DNA of 64,000 nucleotides. Origin: Bacteroidales bacterium. Its GTDB lineage: Bacteria > Bacteroidota > Bacteroidia > Bacteroidales > Marinilabiliaceae. The notes under the pieces are model-generated. The model was not told the origin of the DNA. It made no database searches and saw nothing but the letters and a program-made list of their open reading frames with translations. A program made the translations under genes and the position numbers. The stretch spans positions 1 through 64,000 of the forward strand of contig JAFYCM010000070.1 of NCBI GenBank assembly GCA_017539645.1. Direction: 5' to 3'. The number at the start of each line of letters is the position of its first letter. The stretch's first letter is position 1. Shown in pieces: positions 36,101 through 46,792 of the stretch.

Positions 36101-39100
36101 GTATATGCTGAAGATCAGACTACACATTGTACCTCAAATACCATCACTTTCACTGTAAATGTTTATAGCATTGGTGATATAACGATTGCGCCTACTGAAC
36201 AAAATGTCTGCATTGGCAACGAGGCGACAATCACGGTAACTGTAACGCCTTGGACAGAAGATGATAAGCATACTTTGGCTATAAATGAATACGACCAATA
36301 TGGTAGCGTTTCTGAAGGATCTCACAATATTCACAGTGGTGTTACCGACAAATTCGTAGTCAAGGCAAATCATACATATAGCGTTTATGCATTGGTTGTA
36401 AATGGAGATGCATTGTGTTGGGAAAAACTCGATGCAGGCATAACCATGTTTGAAGAACCAGACTTCACAATCTCTGGCGAAACTGAAACTTGTGTTGGTG
36501 GTTCGTTGACTTTGTCTCCAAATGTTAAGAATCCACTTGCTACATATACATATCAATGGTATCATGGTTCTACGCTTGTAGGCACAACGGAGACCTTGAC
36601 GATCAGCAATGTAACAGCAGCGGACGCTGGTGAATATTCATTGACAATAAGTGCTCCTGCTGCAAATTGCTCAACTACCAAGAGCGTTAATGTTGTTGTG
36701 AATGCATTGCCTGTACCTACGATAGATTCTAAAGACCAAATCTGTAGCTCAGGTAGCACTACTATAAAAACCACTACCAATTACGCTTCATACGTATGGA
36801 ATGTAAATGGTGGTAGTGACGTAACTGCTTCAACTCTAACGCTTAATGGCGATGATTATGCTCCTGGAAGCACAGTAAATATCAAAGTTGTTGTAACTGA
36901 TGCTAAAGGTTGTGTGAGTGCGCCTGTAACTAAGAATGTTTATGTTAAGCAAGAGGTTGTTATCACTGACGCCAACAGCACCAAAGATTTGGCTTGCATC
37001 GGTTCGTCGGTAACATTGAGTCCTACTGTGACTCCAGTTGCTACTTATACCTATGATTGGTCAGAGTCGACTGGAAAAATCGATTTGTCGGGTAAACATA
37101 CTGCTTCGATAACCATCGATGATTTGGCTTATCCAACTTCTGGTTCTACTTATACGGTAACTGTTACTGCTACTGATGCTGATAACTGTTCCGCATCGTT
37201 CGACTATACTATTAATATGTATAAAGTCGAAGTTGCTGTAGACGGATCAACCAACGCATGTAACAATACTACAGAATCAATCTCTTGGACGGCAACAGCA
37301 TCGGTTAATCCTACGATTGCTGCTACCAATAAATATGACTTCGTACTCTACAATTCGGCTAATACAGTTGTATACTCTATTGTCGATCAAACGAGCAATG
37401 TATATACCCTGACCGCATCGCAAGTTCAGGCACTTGCTGAAGGTAAATACACCATAGTTGCTACTGCTCACGCCAACATTGGTGGCAGTTCGGTTTGCGA
37501 AGGCACTTCTGAAGCATTCGACCTTACAATCTACGCTAAGCCTGATGCTACTTTGTCTTCAAATATGCCAACTTGTATTGGAGATGAAATAGCGTTCACC
37601 GCTGTAGCTGGTTATGATTCTTATGAATTCCGAGTTAATGGAACAGCAGTTCAATCTGGTTCTAAAAACGTATTCAAGAGTTCATCTCTCAATGCAGGTG
37701 ATGTTGTTACAGTGACGGTTGCAAGTTCAACTTGTCAGGAAACTTCTGAGCCTTCAACAGTAAGCTATTTAGCAGAGTTTGCTCCTACTTATACCGTAGA
37801 TAATACTGTCGTATGTAAAGGTTCTTCTGCTACAATTAATGTTACGAGCACCACGCAGAAGATTTCTCACGTGAAAGTTCTTCGCGATGGCGTTGCTATT
37901 GTTGATGAAGACATAACGCCTGCGCTCACATATAAATATGTATGCGACAATGTGGTTGCAGATACAGATATTCGCCTCGAATACACAAGCGAAAATAATT
38001 GTGCTGCTTCGTCGGAATACACAGTCAAGGTTTACAAGGTTGATGTTGATGTAACTGGCTCGACTACAACATGTAACAATACTACATCTCCTGTATCTTG
38101 GTCGGCTGCTGTAACTCCTGTTCCTGTTGCTGCTGATTCATATACATACGATTTCGCTCTCTACGATGCTACAAATACAGCGCTATTCAGTGTGACTGGT
38201 CAGACGAGTGAAGATTTTATTCTCTCTGCATCTGATGTTCAGACGCTTGCTGAAGGCAACTACAAAATAGTAGCTACCGCTCACGCTAATTTTGGCGGTA
38301 CCACTTGCGATGGAACATCTACAGCATTCAACTTGAAAGTTCTCTCTAAGCCTGATAATAGCTTGGATTCAAATATGCCAACCTGTATCGGTGATGCGAT
38401 TACGTTCACCGCTGTAGCTGGTTACGATTTGTATGTATTCTATGTAAATGATGTAATAGCTCAGTCGAATGCAAGTAATACTTTCACAAGTACAGACCTT
38501 GCTGAAGGCGATAAAGTATATGTGAAGATTACGAGCGCAAGTTGCGAAGAGGTTTCTGAAACGAAGACAGTTAGCTATTTGCCAGAGTTTAATCCGACAG
38601 TTTCGGTAGACAAAACGCTTATTTGCAAAGGCACAAGCGCAACATTCACTTGCATAACAAGTACTCAACTTATAGCGAATGTTGATGTATATGTTAACGA
38701 TGTGAAGGCAGACTCTCAGACATTATCGCCAAACGCTACTTCATTTGCTTGGGCTACCTCAACTCTTGACAGCGATGCACGTGTTCGCTTCGAGTTTACG
38801 AGCGAAAATGGTTGTAAAGCCTCTTCTGCGGAGACTACCATTGAGGTCTCTCAGATGAATATTGGTACTATCGATGGTGCGTCAACCTCATGTCGCGATG
38901 GTTCTGCTACCTACACTATTAGTGGAACTTCAGTTATGCATGGCGCAATAGATAATTTCGTTGCTAATCCATCTGATTATACATATTCATACGAATTGAC
39001 TATCGATGGTGTTGCTCAGCCAAATCCAACTTCGACTACGTCAACTGTAGATTTGACTTTTGCCACAGCTGGAGAATATAAACTCACCGCAACTCTCACT

Positions 39101-42100
39101 GAGGTTTCTACTGGTTGCACAAGTTCTACTACTAAGACAATCAATGTTGTAGAGTTGCCATCGTTCACCGTGACGAGCAGCTATACTAAGGCTGGAGACG
39201 GTAAGTATTACGTATGTTCAGATCAAAACTTTGACCTCACAGTTATCGGCGGTATGACTGGCGACAGACTTAACTTGGAGAGCGCTACTCATGGTAAACT
39301 TACCTTTGATGTTAATGTGGCTGCTTCGCTCACAACTACCGACGATAAGGTGGTAATTGCCGCTGATGGTTCTGGTAAATATCTGTTTACATACGCCGAT
39401 GACGCTAAGAATGTAGATGACACTTGGTCTATCACGCTCGAAGGTGGAACGACGGATTGCGTTTCGGAGGTTACTACTATTACCGTACATAATTACGCTC
39501 CTATTAAGATCTCTGTTCCTGCTCCGTATGTAATTTCAGGTAATACGTTGCAGCTCTGTCTTGGTAATACGGCGACAATCTCAGCTACTTCGTTGAGCGA
39601 TGATGCTACACCTACATATAACTTCTCACTCGACGGAGGCGCCGCTGTGGCTGGAACTTCGTTCTATGTTACCGGTACTACGATAGGTACTCACACTCTC
39701 ACTGTAACTCATGAGAATGGTTGCTCAGTTGAACTCACTATAGTTACATTGAATGCGCCTAATCCTGATGCTACTGTTGAAATATATAATGCAGAAACCG
39801 ATTCGTATAATGCAGCACCATTTAGCACTTCATACTACGAAGTTTGTTCTTCAGATGTGTTGAAGCTAACGGCTACCGGAGCAAGTGCATACACGCTCTC
39901 TGTTGACCGTGATGGCGTAGATGTAACATCGATGTTTACCTCTTCGTCAAGTGATGCTACGTTTGCTCAATCGCTCTCGTTGCCATACGATGAAGCATCG
40001 GCTGGTGGAAAAGATTATAGTACTTACACTCTTACCTATTCAATGTCAGTAGGTACTTGCTACGATTCGAAAGTTGTTGTAGTTCGTTCGTATGTAATGC
40101 CTGACATTACGCTCACCGCTTCGGCTACTACAGCTATCGAAGGTGACGATATTATATTTACTGTTACTCCAAATACTTACGCTAAGTATGAGTTCTATTT
40201 GAATAATACTAAAGTAAGTACCGATGATACACAAGCGACTTACACTTTGAGCAACATTCATACTGACACTACTATGGTTGTAGTTGTTACGAATGCTTAT
40301 GGTTGCTCAGTGACGAAAGAAATTTCAGTGGTAGTTCTCGACGAGATTCTTCCTCGCGATGTGCTCACAAGTGCAGATTACTACTGTGAAGGCAGTGGTC
40401 CTATCACTATCAGCGTATCTAACCCACAACCTGGTGTTACATATGTATTGAATAATTGCGCATCATGTGCTCCAATAGAATGCACTGCTGCCAATCCTAA
40501 TGTAGAATGGAATGTGTTTATTGACGCTGGTACTCCAATACCTGGCGTGAATGGCGTTTCTCAAACCTACAACGTAACTGCTTACTACACGCAACTTCCT
40601 GGTTTGGTTATAGATATGAATAACTCTGTAACCATTTCGGAATATGTGATGCCGCAAGCTATTGCCATTACTCCTTACAATCAGACATATAGCGACTGCT
40701 ACGTTTCAGACGCTCGCATTATTCGCGTGCCAAACTCAGAAGTAAACGTTCGCTACTATCTTATGTATGATGCCGATTTCGATGGCGATTACGACATGGA
40801 AATGGGTCCGATAAAAGGTAATGGCTCGATACTCGACTTCAAGGTTGCCGACAAGGTTGGTCAGTATAAAGTTGTCGCATATCAATTCGATATCAACAAT
40901 GGCGGCCTCCTTTGCCCAGTAGACCTTGATGGTTATGTGAAAGTTGAGTTGCCAAACTTGACAACCTTCACCGCATATTCAGACCCAGCTAACGGTAACT
41001 TCTGCTCAACTGGCGACGGCGTAAATATTGTCCTCAATGGCTCTGAGATTGGAGTTACCTACTATTTGATGAAGGATAATGATTACATCATTTCTGGTGC
41101 AGATACTACGAAACTTGCTGGTACTGGTAGTTCAATAACATTCGAGAATATCAAGGTTGCTGGTACATATTCGGTGATGAGCCTCAACAAAGGCTGTCTT
41201 GTTCCTATGGATGGTTCAGTTGATCTTACTGAATATGCAGCACCTATCGACTACGATTTCTCAGCAACTCACGATGGCTTCTTCTGCTCTAATGCTCCAG
41301 GCGTTGAACTCTCTGTTGCTGGTCAGCAAGATGGTTATCTGTACACCTTGTATCGCAACGGCATAGAAATACTGTCAGTTCTTGGCGATAATTCTGGTAC
41401 TTCACTCCTGCTCTCCGATACACTTACAGTTGCTGCTAATTACAACGTTCGCGTATCTATCCCGAGTGTGGTTGGCGGCTGCGATTTGTGGCTATCCGAC
41501 ACTGTTACGGTAACTTCAAAAGAACCTAGCGATATCGTTTCAATTGGTCTTGGCGATGATGCGGTATCTGAACTCGTAGTTTGCGAAGGCGAGACGGTTA
41601 ATCTCCGACTCTTTGGTACAACGCCAGGCGCCCGTTATCAGCTCACTTATGTCACCCCAACTGGATTGCAACTTACTTATGGTGTGATGCAAACCGCAGC
41701 AGACAATTATCTCGATTTCTCTATCGATCAAGCTGTTGGTGCTGTTGAATTCGGTGTTATTTCTGAGACTGATTACTTCAATAAAGATGGTATTCGCGTA
41801 TTGACTTGCGAACTTACCTCTACACGTAGAGCTAAACTTGTTGTGGTTAATGGCGTAAATGCTGGTGGCGAGATTGTCTCTCACGAAACTCCTGCTGACG
41901 TTACCGACGAATGCTACGGCGAAGACATCATTATTACTGGTGCTCAATCGCAATACCAAGTTGATGATGTAGTAGTAGATTATAAATATACACTCTATCG
42001 CTACGAGAACTTGACTGGCGATAACAACACTGGCAATACTGCTAACTATAGCCAGGTATCTATGAACAATTCCCCATTTGTTGCAACTGGAGATCCTGCT

Positions 42101-45100
42101 CACGATAGATTCTTGAATATCAAGAATAACAATGGTACTTATATGATTCAAGTATCCAATGGCTATTGCTCCGCTTGGTTACCTAATATCATTAATATTA
42201 CAAGTGATAAGTTTGTAACACAGCAAAATGTTATTGTTGATAAAGAAGTTTGTCATGGTGATCCTGGTAGCATTGTAACTCTTGCAGCTACAGAAGTTGG
42301 TGTTACTTATACTCTTATGAAGGCTGTAGGTACAGTCGGCGATGATGACGATATTCAACTGGGTGTAGCTTACACCGCTGTAAATACTGATCCATACGTA
42401 TTTGCAGATGCTAATAACAATCCTATCCGCGTCTCTCAGACAGGTACTTACTATGTGATTGGCGTTAATTCAAACTCTGCTACGCCATGTCCTACACCAA
42501 TGGGTGACTTCAATTTCGTCTCTCATGCACTTCCTAAGTCATATCAACTTGTTGGCAAGGAAAATTACTGTGGCTCTGAAACTGGCGTTCAACTCTTGTT
42601 GTCGTCGAGCGATGTAAATACTACTTATACTCTCTACAAGGTTGTAGAAACTTCTGCAGATCCAGAACTTCTGCCAATAAGCTCAGTAATTGGTACTGGT
42701 GGTGAAATAACATTCCCTGAAGTTTCTGCTGGTATATACACCGCTACTTCAATCAATAAGTATGGTTGTACCTCAAGTATGGACGGTGTAATTGAGGTTA
42801 CCAATAGCCCTGTCATTGCTCCTGTTTATGCGATGAGTGATGCTGTGGTTTGCGATGGTCAGTACACATTCATATACGAGGCTGCTAATATGGTTCCAGG
42901 TCTTACATATTACCTCGTGAAGGGTAGTGCAAGTCCAGAAGTTGTCGACACGGCTGTAGTTGCTTATATGCAATTCAAGGCTACGTCGCCGGACTTCGTT
43001 CAAAACCTTACGGAAAGCGGTCTCTACACCATTTGGGCATCGTACGACTACTTTGCTTGTGTTCAGCAAATCGACCAGTTCAATTTGTCTGTTAATAATA
43101 TAAAGGTTCACAACTTGCTTGCTGCCGATGATAAGTGCGATGGTAAGTTTACCGTATACCTTGAAAATGTTGATGCTGGCGTAGATTACGATGTAGAGTT
43201 CGTACTCAAGAATGGTGTTGTTTCTCCTCGCCAATCTCTTGAACTCGATGATAATAATAAGTATTCTGCAACCTATCTAAATGGCGTAGATGTGGATTAC
43301 GCTGTGGCTTATGCAACTACTCCAAGTGGGTGCAATGTGCCAATGGCTGATACAGTTTATGCTCATGTTTATGCAGAAATAGCTGATCCAGTAGACGCTA
43401 CGCTTGCTGATCTCACCATCTGCGATGGCGGCTCTGCTACGTTCACTTATGCAAGCGCTAACATGATGAAGGGTGTAACATATTACCTTGTACGTGGAAA
43501 TAATGCACCAAATGCCAATTCTGCGGCTATTGTAGATACAATCGTAGCTGATGGCGTAAGAGATTTCGAAGTTGAGATAGTTGCCGATGACACTTACACA
43601 ATTTGGGCTTCTTACGACGCATATAACTGCTTGCAATACCAGAATATCTTCAATGTTGTTGCAGAAACTGCTACGAAGCATTACATAAAACCAATTGCCG
43701 GTTCTTGCGATGGCACTGTTGTGGTTGCTCTCGACGGTACTGAGGCTGGTATTAAGTATCTCATTGACATTACACTCAAAGATGGTGTTGTTGAACGCAA
43801 TACTCTCGATGCTACAGGTTCGTATACATATCTAAACGGTGCTAATGTTGACTTCGTATCTGTATATGCTCTTACGGCTAATGGTTGCGAAATACCAATG
43901 GATGTGAATGTTCCTGTTACAGACATCTACGATGGTTCTGTAATAGCAAGAGTCGGTAAGACTTCCGATATTACCATTTGCAGTGGCGCAGCTGCTCAGT
44001 TTACATACGACGCGGCTAACATGTTGCCTAACTTGACCTACTACTTGATGAAGGGCAATGTTAGTCCTATTGCCGATGCTACTGCGATAGTTGCTCAGCA
44101 TACTGCTGATGGCGCTAATATGGAGAAAGTCTTGACCTCTGGCGGTGTCTACACCATCTGGGCATCGTTCGATTCATACTCATGTATGCAACCTATCGAC
44201 ACATTCAATGTCGTTATGATGGATGTGGTTAAGAATCGCAACGTGAATACGGTTGCTTCTTGCGATGGTTCGATGAAGATTGAACTCGACGGTCACGATG
44301 ATGATATTACTTACAAAGCATACTTCTATTTGAACGATGGCTCAGTAGAGGTTCACGAACTTGTCGATGGCATATATGTATACCAAGATGCTGCTAATGT
44401 TGACCACGCGGCTGTGTATGCGTTGTCTGCTTCTTGCGATAGCGTTCAAATGGGCGCTGACGTTACTCCTAAGTTTGTGGAAACTGTAACTGGTGAACTT
44501 GCCTTCTTCTTGAATGGCACGGAGGTTACCGAAAAAGCTGCTGAAGTATGTATCGGCTCGAGTGTTTCGTTAATCGGAACTGCTTCTGTAACAGCTGATA
44601 ATTACATATTCAAGTTTGTTACACAAACCGTCGACACGGCTACGGCATCTCTTGTTGATAAGGTCATTATGACTAAGACTTCTAAGAGCAACATATTTAT
44701 GCCTAAGAGTTATGAACTTGAATCTTTGGGCGAAAACAGTAATTATGGTAATGTCACTGTAATACTTGGTGTAGAAGCTGGCGAATGCGGCGCTGATAGT
44801 GTTGCTTCATTCACGTTCTCAATCATCAATCCAGTGATGAGCGAGCAACGCCTCTTCGCTAAGGCCGACACGACCGAGATGCGTAAAGTACGTTTCGAAA
44901 GTGATACCGTTCACGTTCACTATTGCGAAGGCGACTTCGGTGTGAAACTCTTCTACTCTCGTGCAGTTAAGAACGAAATCTATCGTTTGTACAAACAAGC
45001 CGACTCTACGATGGTGGCTGACGAAATCCAAGATATTCAGGAAGTGCCAATGTACTCTGATTATGATGTGATTAGTGAGTTGTACTTCGATGGTTGGGGA

Positions 45101-46792
45101 TTCAACGCTGGCGATTCGCTTAACTATGCTGATGCTGGTACGTACTATGTAGAATTCTATAACGAAACGACCGGTTGTACGCAGAGAACTAATACGATTA
45201 CAATCGTGATGGATCCTTCGCCTATCGATACTACCAACAATGTATACTACATGTTTATCTCTGACGATGGTAAGGGAGAATGGCATCTCGATACTAAGAA
45301 TGAAAATTATGGTTTGATTGGTGGTTCGGTTGTTCTTGAGAATCCTAAAGCAGGTGTTACTTACGAACTTGTTTGCGCTGAACTTGGTGATCAAGCTCTG
45401 CAGCGTAAGACAATTGCCGATGCCGATTTGTATCACAACCTCGTCAAAGGCTCTGCAGTTCCGTCAATACACTTCGATACTATTAGCGTCGAAGGAACAT
45501 ATATGATTCGCGCTATCGATGATATTACCGGTTGCGACGATTATCCAGGAACTGTTGAATTCGTTGAAGATGAACTTATTACATATGATGTCTTCCTCTT
45601 CTTGGGTAAGGATGATAACGTTATCTATAAGAACCTTGTACCTAATTTAGGTTCTAAAGGCAATCATAAGTACCTCGATTGGAGTTCGAAGATTGACGTT
45701 GTTTGGCAGCCAGTAATTAACGATACGCTTAAGACTCAAGGTGCTCCAGAAATGAGAGAGGTAGAAGACGACGAATACGAAAAGTATGTAGCAGATTCAA
45801 GGGGCAACAAGACTGGTTATACAGCGTTTGCAAATAAGGCTAATATCGAGTTCTATTTCGCTCCCGTTACAAAGGTTCTGAAGACTGTTAAGTCAGTAGA
45901 TCAGGTATCAGATTCAACGCTTGTAACGAGCTATACTTATTTCACAACGTTAGTCGATACGGTAAGTGTTGATTTGAATGCTGAGTATGCTGAAGGTTGC
46001 GACTCTGTTCAGTTAGACAATGGCACATATCAGTATTATACTCCATTGACTGGTGTAGAGAAGTCAACTATTCTGAGTGTAGCTTATGATACTGTAAGCA
46101 ATAAATACTCTGCTTCTATTGAAGAAATTATCAAGAATAAGTTAGCTGAGTATGCACTTGGTTGCGATTCTGATAAGGTGGTTCGTTATACATACTTCAC
46201 AAAGAATGACACTACCTGGAATACTTCGGTGGTTCGAGATTCTATTTATGGTGAATATGGTTTCTACAACTTGGAAACGCTCGATTTGGAAAAAACTTCT
46301 TCTAAATCTGGTTGGTTCAAGTATACACGTCGACCTCGATTCTATGGCACCGAAACTATTCCATATTATGCTGTGAATAAGTTGATGCCGTCAATTCGAC
46401 GTTCGAATACCTCGCACATTTATGTTCATTGTGGTAATGAGGATACTGGTATCGAGGGCGTTACGTTCACTTTACCGAATGCTTTCTCACCAAATGGTGA
46501 TGGATTAAATGATACTTACAAGATTGTTATGCCTGGCAATATGACATTCGACAATACAAGATTGAAAGTATATAATAGGTGGGGAACATTAGTTTATGAA
46601 TCGTCTGGCACGCAATATGGTGTAGATTGTCCGTTCTGGGATGGTACGTCAACAACATCGAATATGGTTACTGTCGGCTCGCATCTGCCTTCAGGTACAT
46701 ACTTCTACGTATTCCAGATAGACTTTATAGATGAATCGTCAGGTTTAACAGCCCATAAAGAACTACATGGATATATTGAACTCAGAAGATAA
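33179..46792 (+). CDS. Giant (4537-residue) secreted adhesin-like protein with gliding-motility / type IX C-terminal domain
   Basis: A protein of about 4500 residues with a signal peptide (M-S-C-K-T-K-I-S, cleavage after S-F-A-Q at ~29). The TTG six bases upstream is rejected in favour of the ATG at 33179. The body is a long chain of Ig-like/PKD-like modules, each with a C-x-G-x-x-x-x-(I/L/V) start such as V-C-K-G-S-S-A-T-I and D-T-Y-T-I-W-A-S-Y. Two internal duplications are evident: a ~273-residue pair (37221-38035 and 38036-~38850) and a ~180-residue triple (~42835-44470). The last ~105 residues (F-T-L-P-N-A-F-S-P-N-G-D-G-L-N-D...Y-N-R-W-G...G-T-Y-F-Y) are the gliding-motility-associated, type B type IX sorting domain. 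By analogy with SprB it is predicted to be exported and held on the cell surface, acting in adhesion or gliding. Confidence 0.9.
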   Translation: MSCKTKISAIVRLFSLVLFLFFAIDSFAQFNLGTKCYDVSLTAENNAVYIFSNGESQGSHVDYSNYYTGKKPQSITARIIYAGGESVDLSDNISKTLGSYFFYETTGTGSKERLKTLAIFPTYGLPTEYLGQTLEFTVVLGTGAGQVTETFTLEVVGAPTVQNLNDEFVLNDGTGAYELAVCQGDEFTISIGNSDHPFATAESNVSYQGNEYKATYSWRLQDAMTGVTSVYKDNATSFDVTDMTSGDDTNIFLFTPYVYLSSGCSVRMSDFAVLYSAPIHTTVKFNGVEGNAFEVCDEDEGTVAFSFVRDGYAYTEVKIMLTATNDQDATTLDFGEDSGGSELSFSLGELKSINGQNTVYTFHYTTIDTDSNGADCTKTGTFTVTVKEKKAKITMPTLSDICEGGTIYPTATVEGKTYSDYTFSWKYGSTEFATGVSGSYTFADGISGDQTLSFTVSNDGCDITEATTVYVNARPVITPSADVEICYGESTPLEAISNTPAESKHEASAGTTFTWSPAGGTESTTGDKSTYTVAPTTTTTYTIIGKNNDTGCTSKEASITVTVNPLPYVTKIDPSSWTLCQKDQSVTLQASTAGGTGSFTYKWSWSDDDGSHSETTTIPTLTINSINASTPVKIYLKLIDGKGCNSSVDPDFNITLTMSPKPTVNVDDFTMCDGTTGSGVITDYDASNTYSVSAVTPGAPAASITSGVCYVNSNLGITAESKYTYRVKVTTGNGCSTEKDFDVTISPMPNITAASDKSLYCVGESVKLTASSTTPNVSYSWRDNADNEIATTANKTLSSLTVGNYSYTLVITNKTTGCQSKKTVTFSVVDVPVKPIITATLDVICSGDASKSTTLTVTNAESGVTYSWYNQANTLVGSGNSLTLTPTATTTYYAVGKNANECLSVKSEAVTVNYYESPVISASKTTFDVCKNNSQTLTVTTSSTGTLVYHWSDGAETTMGTHDVTPTSSVSTYTVYAEDQTTHCTSNTITFTVNVYSIGDITIAPTEQNVCIGNEATITVTVTPWTEDDKHTLAINEYDQYGSVSEGSHNIHSGVTDKFVVKANHTYSVYALVVNGDALCWEKLDAGITMFEEPDFTISGETETCVGGSLTLSPNVKNPLATYTYQWYHGSTLVGTTETLTISNVTAADAGEYSLTISAPAANCSTTKSVNVVVNALPVPTIDSKDQICSSGSTTIKTTTNYASYVWNVNGGSDVTASTLTLNGDDYAPGSTVNIKVVVTDAKGCVSAPVTKNVYVKQEVVITDANSTKDLACIGSSVTLSPTVTPVATYTYDWSESTGKIDLSGKHTASITIDDLAYPTSGSTYTVTVTATDADNCSASFDYTINMYKVEVAVDGSTNACNNTTESISWTATASVNPTIAATNKYDFVLYNSANTVVYSIVDQTSNVYTLTASQVQALAEGKYTIVATAHANIGGSSVCEGTSEAFDLTIYAKPDATLSSNMPTCIGDEIAFTAVAGYDSYEFRVNGTAVQSGSKNVFKSSSLNAGDVVTVTVASSTCQETSEPSTVSYLAEFAPTYTVDNTVVCKGSSATINVTSTTQKISHVKVLRDGVAIVDEDITPALTYKYVCDNVVADTDIRLEYTSENNCAASSEYTVKVYKVDVDVTGSTTTCNNTTSPVSWSAAVTPVPVAADSYTYDFALYDATNTALFSVTGQTSEDFILSASDVQTLAEGNYKIVATAHANFGGTTCDGTSTAFNLKVLSKPDNSLDSNMPTCIGDAITFTAVAGYDLYVFYVNDVIAQSNASNTFTSTDLAEGDKVYVKITSASCEEVSETKTVSYLPEFNPTVSVDKTLICKGTSATFTCITSTQLIANVDVYVNDVKADSQTLSPNATSFAWATSTLDSDARVRFEFTSENGCKASSAETTIEVSQMNIGTIDGASTSCRDGSATYTISGTSVMHGAIDNFVANPSDYTYSYELTIDGVAQPNPTSTTSTVDLTFATAGEYKLTATLTEVSTGCTSSTTKTINVVELPSFTVTSSYTKAGDGKYYVCSDQNFDLTVIGGMTGDRLNLESATHGKLTFDVNVAASLTTTDDKVVIAADGSGKYLFTYADDAKNVDDTWSITLEGGTTDCVSEVTTITVHNYAPIKISVPAPYVISGNTLQLCLGNTATISATSLSDDATPTYNFSLDGGAAVAGTSFYVTGTTIGTHTLTVTHENGCSVELTIVTLNAPNPDATVEIYNAETDSYNAAPFSTSYYEVCSSDVLKLTATGASAYTLSVDRDGVDVTSMFTSSSSDATFAQSLSLPYDEASAGGKDYSTYTLTYSMSVGTCYDSKVVVVRSYVMPDITLTASATTAIEGDDIIFTVTPNTYAKYEFYLNNTKVSTDDTQATYTLSNIHTDTTMVVVVTNAYGCSVTKEISVVVLDEILPRDVLTSADYYCEGSGPITISVSNPQPGVTYVLNNCASCAPIECTAANPNVEWNVFIDAGTPIPGVNGVSQTYNVTAYYTQLPGLVIDMNNSVTISEYVMPQAIAITPYNQTYSDCYVSDARIIRVPNSEVNVRYYLMYDADFDGDYDMEMGPIKGNGSILDFKVADKVGQYKVVAYQFDINNGGLLCPVDLDGYVKVELPNLTTFTAYSDPANGNFCSTGDGVNIVLNGSEIGVTYYLMKDNDYIISGADTTKLAGTGSSITFENIKVAGTYSVMSLNKGCLVPMDGSVDLTEYAAPIDYDFSATHDGFFCSNAPGVELSVAGQQDGYLYTLYRNGIEILSVLGDNSGTSLLLSDTLTVAANYNVRVSIPSVVGGCDLWLSDTVTVTSKEPSDIVSIGLGDDAVSELVVCEGETVNLRLFGTTPGARYQLTYVTPTGLQLTYGVMQTAADNYLDFSIDQAVGAVEFGVISETDYFNKDGIRVLTCELTSTRRAKLVVVNGVNAGGEIVSHETPADVTDECYGEDIIITGAQSQYQVDDVVVDYKYTLYRYENLTGDNNTGNTANYSQVSMNNSPFVATGDPAHDRFLNIKNNNGTYMIQVSNGYCSAWLPNIINITSDKFVTQQNVIVDKEVCHGDPGSIVTLAATEVGVTYTLMKAVGTVGDDDDIQLGVAYTAVNTDPYVFADANNNPIRVSQTGTYYVIGVNSNSATPCPTPMGDFNFVSHALPKSYQLVGKENYCGSETGVQLLLSSSDVNTTYTLYKVVETSADPELLPISSVIGTGGEITFPEVSAGIYTATSINKYGCTSSMDGVIEVTNSPVIAPVYAMSDAVVCDGQYTFIYEAANMVPGLTYYLVKGSASPEVVDTAVVAYMQFKATSPDFVQNLTESGLYTIWASYDYFACVQQIDQFNLSVNNIKVHNLLAADDKCDGKFTVYLENVDAGVDYDVEFVLKNGVVSPRQSLELDDNNKYSATYLNGVDVDYAVAYATTPSGCNVPMADTVYAHVYAEIADPVDATLADLTICDGGSATFTYASANMMKGVTYYLVRGNNAPNANSAAIVDTIVADGVRDFEVEIVADDTYTIWASYDAYNCLQYQNIFNVVAETATKHYIKPIAGSCDGTVVVALDGTEAGIKYLIDITLKDGVVERNTLDATGSYTYLNGANVDFVSVYALTANGCEIPMDVNVPVTDIYDGSVIARVGKTSDITICSGAAAQFTYDAANMLPNLTYYLMKGNVSPIADATAIVAQHTADGANMEKVLTSGGVYTIWASFDSYSCMQPIDTFNVVMMDVVKNRNVNTVASCDGSMKIELDGHDDDITYKAYFYLNDGSVEVHELVDGIYVYQDAANVDHAAVYALSASCDSVQMGADVTPKFVETVTGELAFFLNGTEVTEKAAEVCIGSSVSLIGTASVTADNYIFKFVTQTVDTATASLVDKVIMTKTSKSNIFMPKSYELESLGENSNYGNVTVILGVEAGECGADSVASFTFSIINPVMSEQRLFAKADTTEMRKVRFESDTVHVHYCEGDFGVKLFYSRAVKNEIYRLYKQADSTMVADEIQDIQEVPMYSDYDVISELYFDGWGFNAGDSLNYADAGTYYVEFYNETTGCTQRTNTITIVMDPSPIDTTNNVYYMFISDDGKGEWHLDTKNENYGLIGGSVVLENPKAGVTYELVCAELGDQALQRKTIADADLYHNLVKGSAVPSIHFDTISVEGTYMIRAIDDITGCDDYPGTVEFVEDELITYDVFLFLGKDDNVIYKNLVPNLGSKGNHKYLDWSSKIDVVWQPVINDTLKTQGAPEMREVEDDEYEKYVADSRGNKTGYTAFANKANIEFYFAPVTKVLKTVKSVDQVSDSTLVTSYTYFTTLVDTVSVDLNAEYAEGCDSVQLDNGTYQYYTPLTGVEKSTILSVAYDTVSNKYSASIEEIIKNKLAEYALGCDSDKVVRYTYFTKNDTTWNTSVVRDSIYGEYGFYNLETLDLEKTSSKSGWFKYTRRPRFYGTETIPYYAVNKLMPSIRRSNTSHIYVHCGNEDTGIEGVTFTLPNAFSPNGDGLNDTYKIVMPGNMTFDNTRLKVYNRWGTLVYESSGTQYGVDCPFWDGTSTTSNMVTVGSHLPSGTYFYVFQIDFIDESSGLTAHKELHGYIELRR

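Noticed and set aside
41540-44101. Several minus-strand ORFs within the giant adhesin gene
   Set aside because: They are opposite-strand artefacts of a long repetitive gene and have no signal, motif or promoter.
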